The notes: generated by a model from the letters alone, not told the origin. 57,767 nt of DNA from Kordia algicida OT-1 (GCF_000154725.1 NZ_DS544873.1:2172862-2230628); one strand, 5' to 3'. Positions 37,216-47,178 are shown, counted from the first letter of the stretch. Program-made: numbers and translations.

Positions 37216-38298
37216 CTACATCTTTTTATACATCGCCTTCAGTTTCTCTCGCGTAATGATTTCTTGCCAGTTTTTGCCCAATGCATTTTCCCAAAGTGGT
37301 ACTAACATCAATGCAATATCAATCATTTTATCAAACTCTTTGTCGGTCAAATTTGCACAAATTCCTGTAGGAATATCGATATCGTGTTTGCGTACCATTT
37401 TTTTGAATTCTGAAACGCCTTGCGGATAAAATTCTTCCAAATGATTGAACACTATACAATTTCCAATTCCGTGTTTTGTACCGAGTAAATACGAAAGTCC
37501 GTAACTCATGGCATGTGCAACTCCAACTTGCGAATAGGCAATACTCATACCACCGTGCCAAGAAGCCATCATCAATTTATCTTCCGAATCTTCATCACGC
37601 ACATTTTTTTCTAGGAATACATTACGACATAATTCTAGTGCTTTTTCCCCGTAACTTTGACTAAACGCATTGAGATACGTTCCTGTCAATGATTCTATAC
37701 AATGAATATAACAGTCCATTCCGGTGTAAAACCACTGATTTTGTGGCACGCCACGCGTTAATTCAGGGTCTAAAACTACTTGGTCAAACGGCGTATAATC
37801 TGAGTTAATTCCAAGTTTTTTTTCAGGTCCAGTTAATACCGTTGTTCGTGAAACTTCGGCGCCAGTTCCTGAAATTGTCGGAATTCCAACATGATATACA
37901 GCTTCTGTACTTACCAAATCCCAACCTTGATAATCGGCGGCACTTCCTTCATTGGTCAACATAATTGCGACTGCTTTTGCCATATCGAGCAAGGTTCCGC
38001 CACCAATTCCAATAATTCCTGATGGATTTTCCGTGAAACGAGATTTTAGTTCAGCGACCAATGCATCAACTTGAGACGTTTTTGGTTCTTCTTCCGCAGA
38101 AACAAAAATAATTTGATCTAAAAAACGAAGTGGAATTCTATCAATCAACCAAGGATTGTGCTCAAAAACATCATCTACCAAAAAGATAAATGGCGCTTTT
38201 GTATTGACACGTTTTGGCGCAAGAATTTCTTGTATCTGGTTAAAACTTCCTCTGCCGAAGATGACTCTGGGAACCATTGGAAAGTTTTTATACTGCAT
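37216..38298 (-). CDS. kdnB: Iron-containing alcohol dehydrogenase, 3-deoxy-manno-octulosonate 8-oxidase (KdnB-like)
   Basis: Oxidises the 8-hydroxyl of Kdo to an aldehyde in the pathway to 8-amino-Kdo. The 360-aa type III ADH has an NAD(P) motif GIGGGTLLDMAKAVA near residues 97-111, PTISGTGAEVS, and metal ligands in TGMDCYIHCIESL (Asp, His) and GVAHAMSYGLSYLLGTKHGI (two His). The KdnB call rests on recall of the family and on kdsB in the same operon. The transaminase KdnA, needed to complete the path, is not in this window. Another ADH activity is possible. Confidence 0.78.
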   Translation of the reverse strand: MQYKNFPMVPRVIFGRGSFNQIQEILAPKRVNTKAPFIFLVDDVFEHNPWLIDRIPLRFLDQIIFVSAEEEPKTSQVDALVAELKSRFTENPSGIIGIGGGTLLDMAKAVAIMLTNEGSAADYQGWDLVSTEAVYHVGIPTISGTGAEVSRTTVLTGPEKKLGINSDYTPFDQVVLDPELTRGVPQNQWFYTGMDCYIHCIESLTGTYLNAFSQSYGEKALELCRNVFLEKNVRDEDSEDKLMMASWHGGMSIAYSQVGVAHAMSYGLSYLLGTKHGIGNCIVFNHLEEFYPQGVSEFKKMVRKHDIDIPTGICANLTDKEFDKMIDIALMLVPLWENALGKNWQEIITREKLKAMYKKM

Positions 38299-38345
38299 AG
38301 TTAGTTAGGTTTAATAGTGTAAATATAAATATTACGTTAGGTTAT

Positions 38346-38969
38346 TTAGTGTTTCAACAAATATTCTTGAAACTTTTCGGTAAACTGTCCTACATGATAG
38401 CCATCCATCAATGCGTGATTTACGGAAACTGAAACCGTCATTATTTTTTTATCATTTTTAACTTCCATTTTACTGAAAGCGATTCTTGGAACCGATTCTT
38501 TTTTTCCATGAAAAGGTTCTTTATGTCCTGTAAAACTCGTCCAAGGAAGCGCTGAACAAAACACACAATCCTCTGTATTTTTAGGCGGAAATAATTCGTC
38601 TGAATTGAAAATACGCTCTTTTTCTTTTTCTAGATTTTGCTTAAATATTTCAAAATTGGCATCGTAATCTATAAACGAAAAACCAAAAGTCTTGTTTGGT
38701 CGCATAATCGTTGATGAAGCGTGAATGGCTTCGTGTATTACAACTTCATCTTCATTCTCAATGCGATATTTAAATGCTTCTACCGAATTAACAGCTTGCA
38801 TACAATCGTGCAAATAAACCGCAAAAAAGCTATTTCCAGAAGCTTTTGCAAATTCATACGCTTTTGTGACATCCATTGGCGCTGCAACTGCAAAAAACGG
38901 ATCTTGAAATGTATTGAAAAATTCAAAATGCTTTCTTCGATTCCACGTGGCTACATTTAGTTTCTTCAT
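38346..38969 (-). CDS. Chloramphenicol acetyltransferase-like protein
   Basis: 207 aa, CAT-fold acyl-CoA transferase. The N-terminal half resembles CAT (TWNRRKHFEFFNTFQDPFFA, NSFFAVYLHDCMQAVNSVEA, FKYRI), and the active-site block is VNHALMDGYHVGQF, corresponding to the CAT HHxxxDG(Y/F)H motif with Asn for the first His. Tight position inside the kdsB-HAD-CAT-kdnB operon (1-nt overlap with the HAD stop) suggests acetylation of a sugar or metabolite rather than, or as well as, drug resistance. Confidence 0.83.
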   Translation of the reverse strand: MKKLNVATWNRRKHFEFFNTFQDPFFAVAAPMDVTKAYEFAKASGNSFFAVYLHDCMQAVNSVEAFKYRIENEDEVVIHEAIHASSTIMRPNKTFGFSFIDYDANFEIFKQNLEKEKERIFNSDELFPPKNTEDCVFCSALPWTSFTGHKEPFHGKKESVPRIAFSKMEVKNDKKIMTVSVSVNHALMDGYHVGQFTEKFQEYLLKH

Positions 38970-39670
38970 TACAAATAGTTTAACACTTCAACAATGTTTT
39001 TTACGACATCATACGCATCAGATTCTTCGTTTGGCGAAACGGTTTCATGTTGCCAAGTTGTGTGAAATGGAACATGAATTGCCTTTCCTCCTATGTTTAT
39101 AATTGGCAAAACGTCTGATTTTAGCGAATTGCCAATCATCAAAAATTCGTTCACATTTATTTCTAAATGATCGAGTAAGTCTTGATAATTTTTCTCTTTT
39201 TTGTCGCTCATCACTTCTACATGATGAAAGTATTTGGTCAAGCCAGATTTTTCTAATTTGCGTTCTTGATCCAGCAAATCGCCTTTCGTTAAGACTAATA
39301 ATCTGTATTTTTTGTTTAAATTTTCTAAAACTTCTTCAATGCCATCGAGCAATTCTACTGGCATAGAAATCATTTCTTTGCCTAAATCGATGATTTCAGA
39401 AAGTACTTTGTTTGAAATTTTCCCGTTAGAGAGTTCAATTGCACTTTCTACCATAGAAAGCATAAAACCTTTAATACCGTATCCGTAGATTGGAAGGTTT
39501 TTCATTTCCATTTTAAATAATTCCTGATCGATCGTATTTTCGGTTTCGTAAGCAGATAACAATTTGGCAAACTTATGCTCCACGTCTCTAAAGTAGGTTT
39601 CGTTTACCCAAAGTGTATCATCAGCATCAAAAGCAATGACTTTTATGTTTTTATATTTCATTACTTCCAC
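38969..39670 (-). CDS. HAD-superfamily hydrolase
   Basis: 233 aa. Motif I FDADDTLW near residues 14-21, motif II VLTKGD near 124-129, the Lys region and motif [13 protein letters not shown] near 176-185. The cap is alpha-helical (residues 24-100). A phosphatase, perhaps YjjG-like on nucleotides or on a sugar phosphate. It overlaps kdsB by 10 nt and the CAT gene by 1 nt, so it belongs to the same operon. Confidence 0.87.
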   Translation of the reverse strand: MEVMKYKNIKVIAFDADDTLWVNETYFRDVEHKFAKLLSAYETENTIDQELFKMEMKNLPIYGYGIKGFMLSMVESAIELSNGKISNKVLSEIIDLGKEMISMPVELLDGIEEVLENLNKKYRLLVLTKGDLLDQERKLEKSGLTKYFHHVEVMSDKKEKNYQDLLDHLEINVNEFLMIGNSLKSDVLPIINIGGKAIHVPFHTTWQHETVSPNEESDAYDVVKNIVEVLNYL

Positions 39671-40389
39671 TGTTTTTTTGCACGTTCTAGATCTTCTGGC
39701 GTATCTATTTCAACACCTTCAACCGTAGTTTCTACCATTTTTATTTTTTTGCCGAATTCTAAATAACGAATACATTCTATTTTTTCAGTGGCTTCTAGCA
39801 TTTTCATTGGCAATTCGGCAAAATCGAGTAATGCTTGTTTGCGAAACGCATAGATTCCTTTGTGTTTGTAATATTTGGCACCTGCATTTTTATCTCTTGG
39901 AAAGGGAATTGGAGAACGAGAAAAGTACAACGCAAAACTACGTTGGTCTACAATCACTTTTACGGTATTTGGATTGTTGATTTCGTCCCAATCCTTGATT
40001 TCTACCATCAATGAAGCCAAATCGATTTCTTTGTTGGGATCGTCATGAAATACATTGATGACTTTTTCTAAACTTGCCTTTTCTGTAAACGGTTCGTCAC
40101 CTTGCACATTGATTACAATATCCGCTTCCACGTCTTGTACCGCTTCTGCAATACGATCACTTCCAGATTCGTGTTCCTTTTTGCTCATAATTACGTTTCC
40201 GCCATGACGACTCACTTCTTCACGGATAATATCACTATCTGTTACTACAAAGACTTCTTCAAACAAACCTGTAGCAACGGTGGCTTCATACGTTCTCGTA
40301 ATCACGGTTTTTCCGTGCAAATCTTGCATGAGCTTTCCGGGAAATCGGGAAGCTGCATATCGTGCGGGAATCATTGCTATAATTTTCAA
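39661..40389 (-). CDS. kdsB: 3-deoxy-manno-octulosonate cytidylyltransferase
   Basis: Activates Kdo, or 8-amino-Kdo, as the CMP sugar for lipopolysaccharide core assembly. The 242-aa protein has [14 protein letters not shown] near residues 7-20, [23 protein letters not shown] near 93-100, the [11 protein letters not shown] segment, and [14 protein letters not shown] near the C-terminus. First gene of the operon ending in kdnB, with a canonical promoter upstream. Whether it prefers Kdo or the 8-amino form cannot be told. Confidence 0.93.
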   Translation of the reverse strand: MKIIAMIPARYAASRFPGKLMQDLHGKTVITRTYEATVATGLFEEVFVVTDSDIIREEVSRHGGNVIMSKKEHESGSDRIAEAVQDVEADIVINVQGDEPFTEKASLEKVINVFHDDPNKEIDLASLMVEIKDWDEINNPNTVKVIVDQRSFALYFSRSPIPFPRDKNAGAKYYKHKGIYAFRKQALLDFAELPMKMLEATEKIECIRYLEFGKKIKMVETTVEGVEIDTPEDLERAKKQWK

Positions 40390-40416
40390 AGGCTGTAGTT
40401 TGTAGTTTTATAGTTT

Positions 40417-40447
40417 CAAAAGTACAATTTTAATGTAAGATTCTCAA
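40417..40447 (-). promoter_or_regulatory. Promoter of the kdsB operon
   Basis: Minus strand: TTG (40445-40447), 20-nt spacer, TACTTTTG (40417-40424), a full match to the Bacteroidota consensus, 28 nt upstream of the kdsB start. Confidence 0.6.
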
Positions 40448-40660
40448 TTAATCTTCTTCGGCAGTCACAGTACCAAGTTCGTTTTTCTTTACAAAGAGTT
40501 GTTGTCCAGCTTCTTTACTTATTTTTATAAAACTGATTTGCGGTTTTTCATCAAAACTGAGCTTTCCTTCTTTGTCATAACTTTCCATCATATTGTTTAT
40601 GGTAAGATAGAATTCTTTAGCTTGCGCCTTTTTTACCCAAAAGCTTGTAATATAAATCAT
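40448..40660 (-). CDS. Small conserved-looking hypothetical protein
   Basis: 70 aa (MIYITSFWVKKAQAKEFYLT to LGTVTAEED). Mixed alpha-beta composition with a helix near 14-30 and a strand QISFIKIS. There is no signal peptide or TM segment. Codon use looks coding and the frame is compact, but I recognise no family. Confidence 0.55.
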   Translation of the reverse strand: MIYITSFWVKKAQAKEFYLTINNMMESYDKEGKLSFDEKPQISFIKISKEAGQQLFVKKNELGTVTAEED

Positions 40661-40792
40661 TCATGCAATACAATAGTTTTGGTTGGTTAATTTTTTAAAA
40701 ATAGGAAAAATATTCTTAGCGCATGTTGAAGTCGTTTTATCACAATTAGATTCTTTTTTGTGATGAAGTATGAGTTTTGACTAGGATATTCC

Positions 40793-42220
40793 TTAGGATT
40801 CCAAGAAGAATTCATCCGAAAAACCGATGAGATATAGCTTTTCTTGTGCACGCGTTATAGCAGTATATAACCAACGCATGTATTCTTTTCCAACGCCATT
40901 TGGCAAGTATGGTTGCTCAATAAAAACCGTTTTCCATTGTCCACCTTGCGATTTGTGACAGGTAATTGCATAACTAAATTTTACCTGCAATGCATTGAAA
41001 TATTTATTCCCTTTTACTTTTAAAAATTTCTTGTATTTGGAAGTTTCTTCTGCGTAATCGTTCATCACTTCTTGATACAAGCGATTTCCATCTTCATAAG
41101 ATAATGCTGGAGTTTCCGCATGAATGGTATCGAGAAGCAACACCGTTTCTAGTGGTTTTTGATTTGGATAATCGACCATTCTTATCTTGACTTCCGCAAA
41201 GCGAAAACCATACAATTCTTTGATCGCAAAAATTTCCAATACTTCAATAATGTCACCATTGGCAATAAATCCTGCTTCGGAAGTTGGAGGCAACCAAAAG
41301 TAATTGTTTTTTACAACCATAAGGTAATCGCCTGAAGCTAATTCGTTCTCATTAAACAAGATACGACTTCGTATTTGCTGATTGTATATATTAGCTCTTT
41401 TGTTAGATCGAACAATGATTGCCATTTCTTCTTTTCCGCTATCGGAATATGAATCACTGATAGCATCTTGAATTTCGTAACCATCAATCAAACGGATAAT
41501 ATCTGGAAAATTGGAGAGTTGAAATTTATATTCCGCGTAAAATTCGTCGTGCAATTGTTCTCGTAAATTTGTGGCATTGACTAAAATTCCAGAATCAGCA
41601 TCTTGTCGTACAACTTCATCTAATTCAATGAGTGTTACGTTTTTATTGTAATTCAATTCTAACGTACGTTCATCCAATGCTGGACTGATATCAAGTTTTA
41701 CAGGTGGCAACTGCGCAGTATCTCCAATTAAAATGAGTTTGCATTTGTGTCCTGCATATACATATTGCATTAAATCGTCTAATAAAGAACCATTTTCAAA
41801 TAATTTAGAATCAGTAGGCGAATCAGGAATCATAGATGCTTCATCCACAATAAAAATAGTGTCGCGATGCTTGTTTGGCTGCAATACAAAGTTTACACCA
41901 CCGCCTTTGTCTTTTTTAGGAAAGTATATTTTTCGGTGTATTGTATGTGCTTGCCGCTTGGAATAGTTACTAATTACTTTTGCCGCACGACCTGTTGGCG
42001 CTAGTAAAACAGATTTCTTTTTGGTGTGCCACAAATGTGTAACCAACGTACCAATAGTTGTGGTTTTTCCTGTTCCTGCATATCCTTTTAAAAGGAATAA
42101 AGCATCTGGATCGTTACCAAAAATAAATTCGCAAAGTTTGTGTAAAACTACATCTTGTTTAAAAGTAACTTCATGTGGGAATTTACTTTTTAATAGTTTG
42201 TAAAATGTAGTTGCATCCAT
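40793..42220 (-). CDS. RecD-like ATP-dependent DNA helicase/AAA ATPase
   Basis: 475 aa, superfamily 1 helicase. Walker A LKGYAGTGKTTTIG near residues 44-57, motif Ia LLAPTGRAAKV, Walker B TIFIVDEASMI, motif III LILIGDTAQLPPV, motif IV IIVRSNKRANIYNQQI and C-terminal UvrD-like block FSYAITCHKSQGGQWKTVF with YTAITRAQEKLYLIG. Shorter than RecD2, without its N-terminal HhH repeats. Likely a DNA repair or recombination helicase. Confidence 0.9.
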   Translation of the reverse strand: MDATTFYKLLKSKFPHEVTFKQDVVLHKLCEFIFGNDPDALFLLKGYAGTGKTTTIGTLVTHLWHTKKKSVLLAPTGRAAKVISNYSKRQAHTIHRKIYFPKKDKGGGVNFVLQPNKHRDTIFIVDEASMIPDSPTDSKLFENGSLLDDLMQYVYAGHKCKLILIGDTAQLPPVKLDISPALDERTLELNYNKNVTLIELDEVVRQDADSGILVNATNLREQLHDEFYAEYKFQLSNFPDIIRLIDGYEIQDAISDSYSDSGKEEMAIIVRSNKRANIYNQQIRSRILFNENELASGDYLMVVKNNYFWLPPTSEAGFIANGDIIEVLEIFAIKELYGFRFAEVKIRMVDYPNQKPLETVLLLDTIHAETPALSYEDGNRLYQEVMNDYAEETSKYKKFLKVKGNKYFNALQVKFSYAITCHKSQGGQWKTVFIEQPYLPNGVGKEYMRWLYTAITRAQEKLYLIGFSDEFFLES

Positions 42221-42339
42221 AAGTCTAGCTATTGTCGTCTTTTTACGCGATATTTACGAGCGAAAATAGAAAAGTAAATTGAATGAATTGGTATCATTTG
42301 ATTTTTTATAAATATAACATGCTTTTTTTACGGAAATAC

Positions 42340-42369
42340 TTTTACGATTAAAAAAAAATTGTAGATTTG
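42340..42369 (+). promoter_or_regulatory. Possible promoter of the 42411-44646 operon
   Basis: TAGATTTG (42362-42369) fully matches the -7 consensus, 41 nt before the ATG. A TTTT (42340-42343) stands in for TTG at an 18-nt distance. Confidence 0.4.
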
Positions 42370-42410
42370 CGTATATTGATGTTCTTAAAACAAAACTATT
42401 CTTAATAGAG

Positions 42411-43277
42411 ATGAAACACTTAAAACAAAAATTCAATTTAGTCTTATCATTAGTAACCGCTTTCTTACTTCTTCCAGCTTTATCACTAGCGCAAAACGCT
42501 GATGTTGTTGAGAAGGGTTCATTCCAAGCACTAAAAACTCCAATCATTTTAGTGGTAGCCTTAATTGTAGCTATTGGACTTTTATTTTTGATTGAAAAAG
42601 TGGTTCCACGAAAGGTGAGACCTTTATTTTCAGTGATCTTTTTATTAGCATCTGTATTTTTCGGATATAAAATTTACAATTCAATTATGGCACCTGTTGA
42701 GTTCAGACAGGTAAAAGTAAAACGTTATACTGCCGTAATTAACAATTTAAAAGATATTAGAGACGCACAATTAGCGCACAAAACGATTAGAGGAGATTAT
42801 GCAAAAGATTTCAACGCGCTTGAAAGCTTTATTGAAAATGCAGAGTTTGCCATTGTAGAAAAGAGAGATTCTAGTTACACAGAGTTTGACAAAGTATATA
42901 AGATTGACAAACTGAAAGAAGTTGTTATCATTGATACATTAAGCTTTAGAGCTGTAAAGGATTCGTTATTTAAAGGTTCAGATCGCTACAAGAAAATGAG
43001 ATATGTACCGTATGCGAAAAATGAAAAAGAAACTTTTAAAATGAAAGTTGATTCTATCATTGTAAACGGATATACTGCTCCTGTATTTAAAGTTTCTGTA
43101 GATAAAGACGTTATTTTACACGATCAGAACAAAGATTTATTAATGCAAGAGAAACGAGTGGTTTCTGTTGATGAAGTAGACGGAAAAGAAATTTTTGTTG
43201 GATCACTAGAGAAAGTAAGTGATAGCGGAAACTGGCCAACAAGTTACGAGATTAATGACAAAAACAAGAAAAAATAA
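42411..43277 (+). CDS. Conserved membrane protein of the DUF3822-rsmD cluster
   Basis: 288 aa. Signal-like N-terminus (ending SLAQN), TM helices near 46-65 (IILVVALIVAIGLLFLIEKV) and 70-90 (PLFSVIFLLASVFFGYKIYN), then a long soluble domain (VEFRQVKVKRYTAVINNLKD, IRDAQLAHKTIRGDYAKDF). It overlaps the next gene by 23 nt. Gene order is conserved in flavobacteria as far as I recall; the function is unknown. Confidence 0.8.
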   Translation: MKHLKQKFNLVLSLVTAFLLLPALSLAQNADVVEKGSFQALKTPIILVVALIVAIGLLFLIEKVVPRKVRPLFSVIFLLASVFFGYKIYNSIMAPVEFRQVKVKRYTAVINNLKDIRDAQLAHKTIRGDYAKDFNALESFIENAEFAIVEKRDSSYTEFDKVYKIDKLKEVVIIDTLSFRAVKDSLFKGSDRYKKMRYVPYAKNEKETFKMKVDSIIVNGYTAPVFKVSVDKDVILHDQNKDLLMQEKRVVSVDEVDGKEIFVGSLEKVSDSGNWPTSYEINDKNKKK

Positions 43278-44091
43278 AGATACAGATCAATTAGATTTGC
43301 AAAAGTTGTCCATTCAGATCTCACTGAATGGACTTTCTTTTTGTATCCTAAATACAATTCACAACGAAATTACGGCACTGAAGCATTTTCATTTTGAACA
43401 TGTGACCAATCCGTTGCAATTGGAAAAGGAAGTCATTGCAATTTTTGAACAGGAAGCATCGTTGCTAGATCAGTCGTTTGAGGCAGTTACAGTGAGTCAC
43501 ATCAACACCTTATCTACTTTTGTTCCAAAACCTTTATTTTCCGACAAAAACCTTGCCGATTATCTGAAATATAACAACAAGATTTTAGCAAACGATTATA
43601 TTACGTTTGATGTTGTTGCGAATAATGATATGGTAAATGTGTATATTCCGTATGTAAATATCAACAACTTATTTTTTGAGAAATACGGCGCATTTCATTT
43701 TAAACATTTTGCAACTGTACTACTCGAAAATATTTTTCACTTGCCAAAAACATCTGAAGAAGCTACCGTTTACGTACACGTACAAAAGGAACAGTTTGAA
43801 ATTGTAGTGATTCAACATAAGAAACTGTTGTTATACAATTCGTTTGAGTATTCAAGTTCCGAAGATTTCATTTATTATTTATTATTCACGCTTGAGCAAT
43901 TACAATTGAACACAGATACCATTCAATTATATTTTCTAGGAGCAATTGATAAAGCAGACATTCTGTACACCGTAACGTATACGTATGTACGTCATGTTGA
44001 CTTTTTAGATAAAAAGTATCCATTTGAATTTAGTACTGAAATAGAAACTGTAGAAAGTCATCATAATTTCACCTTGTTAACCAATTTTTAG
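43255..44091 (+). CDS. DUF3822 family protein
   Basis: 278 aa from the ATG at 43255 (MTKTRKNKDTDQLDLQKLSI); a longer frame to 43219 would run deep into the previous gene. ASKHA-like DUF3822 pattern: LSIQISLNGLSFCILNTIHN, YVNINNLFFEKYGAFHFKHF, FEIVVIQHKKLLLYNSFEYS and DFIYYLLFTLEQL. The stop is directly followed by rsmD. Role unknown. Confidence 0.85.
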   Translation: MTKTRKNKDTDQLDLQKLSIQISLNGLSFCILNTIHNEITALKHFHFEHVTNPLQLEKEVIAIFEQEASLLDQSFEAVTVSHINTLSTFVPKPLFSDKNLADYLKYNNKILANDYITFDVVANNDMVNVYIPYVNINNLFFEKYGAFHFKHFATVLLENIFHLPKTSEEATVYVHVQKEQFEIVVIQHKKLLLYNSFEYSSSEDFIYYLLFTLEQLQLNTDTIQLYFLGAIDKADILYTVTYTYVRHVDFLDKKYPFEFSTEIETVESHHNFTLLTNF

Positions 44092-44646
44092 ATGCGTATT
44101 ATTTCAGGAAAACATAAAGGAAGACGATTGACAGCTCCTAAAAAATTGCCAGTTCGTCCAACAACCGATTTAGCTAAAGAATCGTTGTTCAATATTTTAA
44201 ACAATCATTATTACTTTCATGAAATTTCTGTGCTTGATCTTTTTGCAGGAACTGGAAATATAAGTTATGAATTTGCGTCACGCGGCACGGAAAATATCAC
44301 TGCTGTAGATGGCGATTATGGTTGTGTGCGTTTTATCAAACAAACTGCCGCACTATTGGAACTTGACATTACCGCGATAAAAAGTGATGTGTATAAATTT
44401 CTAGATCGTACCAACATCCAATCGGATATTATTTTTGCAGATCCGCCGTATGCGTTTACGGAAGCTCAATTTACACAAATTGCCACTACCGTTTTTGAGA
44501 GAGATTTACTTTTGGAAGATGGTTTTTTAATTATAGAACACGCCAAAGAAACATCACTTGAACATGTTGCTAATTTTAGCTTTTCAAAAAGTTATGGTGG
44601 TTCTGTGTTTAGCTTTTTTGAACTTCCTGAAACAAACTCAGAATAA
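44092..44646 (+). CDS. rsmD: 16S rRNA (guanine(966)-N2)-methyltransferase RsmD
   Basis: Methylates G966 of 16S rRNA with SAM. The 184-aa protein begins MRIISGKHKGRRL, with RPTTDLAKESLFNIL, SAM-binding DLFAGTGNISYEFASRG near residues 49-65, and catalytic DPPY near 118-121 (FADPPYAF). Start codon immediately after the DUF3822 stop, so translation is coupled. Confidence 0.94.
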   Translation: MRIISGKHKGRRLTAPKKLPVRPTTDLAKESLFNILNNHYYFHEISVLDLFAGTGNISYEFASRGTENITAVDGDYGCVRFIKQTAALLELDITAIKSDVYKFLDRTNIQSDIIFADPPYAFTEAQFTQIATTVFERDLLLEDGFLIIEHAKETSLEHVANFSFSKSYGGSVFSFFELPETNSE

Positions 44647-44661
44647 TAATTCTGAATTCTG

Positions 44662-44679
44662 AATTCATAATTATGAATT
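44662..44679. repeat. AT-rich palindrome between convergent genes
   Basis: AATTCATAATTATGAATT, a perfect 18-bp palindrome next to further TCTGAATTC repeats in the 31-bp gap between rsmD and ribH. It may act in termination in either direction. Confidence 0.5.
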
Positions 44680-45163
44680 AGAATTTTCGCAAAGCAGCCA
44701 TTTTAATTGCGGCTACTGCGGCTTCTGTTCCTTTATTTCCATGTTTTCCACCAGAACGATCAATTGCTTGCTGTAAAGTATTATCTGTCAACACACAAAA
44801 AATTACAGGAATATCCGATTGCACATTTAAATCTTTAATTCCTTGTGCTGTAGCGGAACAAACAAAATCAAAATGTTTCGTTTCTCCTTGAATCACACTT
44901 CCAATAGCAATAATTGCATCTACTTTTTGCGTTTTTTGCATGTGTTTTGCTCCGTAGACCAATTCGTAGCTTCCTGGAACATTCCAACGAACAATATTAT
45001 CTTCTACAACTCCATTCTCTAGTAGTGTAGCAATGGCACCTTCACAAAGTCCTTCTGTAATGTTCTCATTCCACTCAGAAACAACAATCCCAAATCGAAA
45101 ATCTTTCGCATTTGGGATTGTAGCTTTATCATATGTTGATAAGTTTTTATTTACTGTCGCCAT
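44678..45163 (-). CDS. ribH: 6,7-dimethyl-8-ribityllumazine synthase
   Basis: Penultimate riboflavin enzyme, forms icosahedral or pentameric capsids. 161 aa. Substrate motifs are present: VSEWNENITEGL near residues 29-40, PGSYEL, GSVIQGETKHFDFV near 87-100 with the catalytic His96, and PVIFCVLT. 3 nt after the TPR protein gene on the same strand. Confidence 0.95.
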   Translation of the reverse strand: MATVNKNLSTYDKATIPNAKDFRFGIVVSEWNENITEGLCEGAIATLLENGVVEDNIVRWNVPGSYELVYGAKHMQKTQKVDAIIAIGSVIQGETKHFDFVCSATAQGIKDLNVQSDIPVIFCVLTDNTLQQAIDRSGGKHGNKGTEAAVAAIKMAALRKF

Positions 45164-45166
45164 ATA

Positions 45167-45982
45167 TTATTTATTCAAGGCTTCTGCTTTTCCGATGTAA
45201 ATATCTAAATTCTTTCCATCTGCAGTATTTTTAAAAGAAGCATATTCATTTTCAATTCTTTTAAAGTATTGCAATGCTTTTCCTGCTTCTCCTAAATCTA
45301 AAGCTGTAATTCCTGCTTTCAATAAGTAAATTGGAGTTGTCGCTTCGTTTGCACTATGTTGAAATGCTTTTTCATAATATTCTAAAGCTACTTTTGGCTG
45401 CTCTAATTGAACAAAGGCATCACCAATAGCTCCTTTAGCTTTTGCTCCAATGATAATATCATCAGATTCAAATTCTTGTAAATGTTCTACGGCTAATTCG
45501 TATTCGTTTAAATTTAAATATGCAATTCCAGCACTGTAATTAGCCAAGTTTGCTGCATTCGTTCCTGGATAATTTGCAATAATATTTAAATACCCAAACT
45601 TTCCTTCTCCTCCATTTAAGGCTAAAGTGAACAAAGAATCTCTTGTTGCAAGTCCGTTTACCATATCTTGACTCAAGTTGATATTAACTGCTTGATTAAA
45701 ATATGAGTTTGCTTGAAAAACTTCGTTTGCAGCTTCTGCTTCTTTTGGAGCAGTAAATGCTTTACTATAAATTAAGTATCCGATAAGAATAATTGCAATT
45801 GCACCAATTCCGATAAAGATATACTTTTGATTTCCTGCTACCCACTCCTCCGTTTTGGACGCAGTTTCGTCTAAAGTATTAAAAACTTCTGCTGTTGTAC
45901 TTTCAATTTCTTCAGCAGGAACTTCCTTCTCTTTCTCTACTTTGGTCTTTACTTTATATCCTCTTTTCTTGTAAGTTGCCAT
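45167..45982 (-). CDS. TPR membrane protein (YfgM-like)
   Basis: 271 aa from the ATG at 45982 (MATYKKRGYKVKTKVEKEK); the longer frame to 46066 adds a hydrophobic leader that runs into the recF promoter gap and is unlikely. A basic N-terminus, one TM near residues 54-74 (YIFIGIGAIAIILIGYLIYS), then TPR helices (NLANYSAGIAYLNLNEYELA, AKGAIGDAFVQLEQPKVALE, LLKAGITALDLGEAGKALQY). Inner-membrane protein facing the periplasm, probably a chaperone-type adaptor. Precedes ribH and diverges from recF, as in other flavobacteria. Confidence 0.88.
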   Translation of the reverse strand: MATYKKRGYKVKTKVEKEKEVPAEEIESTTAEVFNTLDETASKTEEWVAGNQKYIFIGIGAIAIILIGYLIYSKAFTAPKEAEAANEVFQANSYFNQAVNINLSQDMVNGLATRDSLFTLALNGGEGKFGYLNIIANYPGTNAANLANYSAGIAYLNLNEYELAVEHLQEFESDDIIIGAKAKGAIGDAFVQLEQPKVALEYYEKAFQHSANEATTPIYLLKAGITALDLGEAGKALQYFKRIENEYASFKNTADGKNLDIYIGKAEALNK

Positions 45983-46093
45983 AAATTGTATATTAATGTG
46001 CGCAAAAATAAAATTTTTAAGTAGAATTAAAAGCTTATTTATTTGATATTTTTCAATAATTTGCATTTTTATTGTAATGATGCTCCTATTTTC

Positions 46094-47173
46094 ATGTTTC
46101 TAAAGAAATTATCACTGATAAATTACAAGAATTTTGAAACGAATTCTTTTGATTTTAACCAAAAAATAAATTGTCTTGTCGGAAATAACGGCGTTGGAAA
46201 AACCAACGTGCTCGATGCTATTTATCACTTATCGTTTGGAAAGAGCTATTTTAATCCTGTAGCTTCCCAAAACATAAGACATGGAGAAGATTTTTTTGTG
46301 ATTGATGGTTTGTATGAAAAAGCCGATCGTGACGAAAATATTATTTGTTCTTTGAAGAAAGGACAGAAAAAAATGGTGAAACGCAATGGAAAACCGTATG
46401 ATAAACTATCAGAACATATAGGTTTTTTGCCTTTGGTGATTATTTCACCTGCCGATCGCGATTTGATTATTGAAGGAAGCGACACGCGTAGAAAGTTTAT
46501 GGACAGTGTCATTTCACAATCCAACAAAAAGTATTTGCACAACCTCATCAACTATAACAAAGTACTTTCGCAGCGAAATTCATTGCTAAAGTATTTTGCT
46601 TTAAACAGTACGTTTGATGGCGATACGTTGAGTATTTACAACGATCAATTACACGAGTTTGGTTCACAAATTTACGCGGAGCGCAGCGCGTTTTTAGATG
46701 CTTTCTTGCCAATTTTTATGACGCGATACAATGCCATTTCTAACGAAAAAGAAATTGTTAATATCAGTTACAAAAGTCAGTTACATGAAAAAGATTTTCG
46801 ATCTTTGCTGGAAGAAAGTCTGGCAAAAGACAAAGTATTGCAATACACAAGCGTAGGAACTCATAAAGATGATTTATTGTTTACTATTGAAACCTATCCA
46901 ATTAAAAAATTTGGGAGTCAGGGACAACAAAAATCATTTTTAATTGCGTTAAAACTAGCACAATTTGATTTTATCAAACAATTAGCAAATGTGACTCCTA
47001 TCCTACTCTTGGATGATATTTTTGATAAATTGGATGAAGATCGTGTAGCGCAAATCATGGCGTTAGTCAACAATGAAGATTTCGGACAAATTTTTATCAG
47101 CGATACGCATGTAGAACGCACAGAAAGTATTGTAAAAGAAATTCATCAATCGTACGAAATTTTTAAATTATAA
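46094..47173 (+). CDS. recF: DNA replication and repair protein RecF
   Basis: Loads RecA at single-strand gaps with RecO and RecR. 359 aa from the ATG at 46094 ([19 protein letters not shown]), the usual RecF start; an upstream frame to 46043 is less likely. Walker A GNNGVGKT at residues 30-37, [20 protein letters not shown], the ABC signature region [20 protein letters not shown], and Walker [14 protein letters not shown]. Followed after 5 nt by the DUF721 gene. Confidence 0.95.
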   Translation: MFLKKLSLINYKNFETNSFDFNQKINCLVGNNGVGKTNVLDAIYHLSFGKSYFNPVASQNIRHGEDFFVIDGLYEKADRDENIICSLKKGQKKMVKRNGKPYDKLSEHIGFLPLVIISPADRDLIIEGSDTRRKFMDSVISQSNKKYLHNLINYNKVLSQRNSLLKYFALNSTFDGDTLSIYNDQLHEFGSQIYAERSAFLDAFLPIFMTRYNAISNEKEIVNISYKSQLHEKDFRSLLEESLAKDKVLQYTSVGTHKDDLLFTIETYPIKKFGSQGQQKSFLIALKLAQFDFIKQLANVTPILLLDDIFDKLDEDRVAQIMALVNNEDFGQIFISDTHVERTESIVKEIHQSYEIFKL

Positions 47174-47178
47174 TTATT

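Noticed and set aside
38346-38969. Confident call as a chloramphenicol resistance gene
   Set aside because: The first active-site His is Asn and the gene is embedded in a sugar operon, so drug resistance is not supported.
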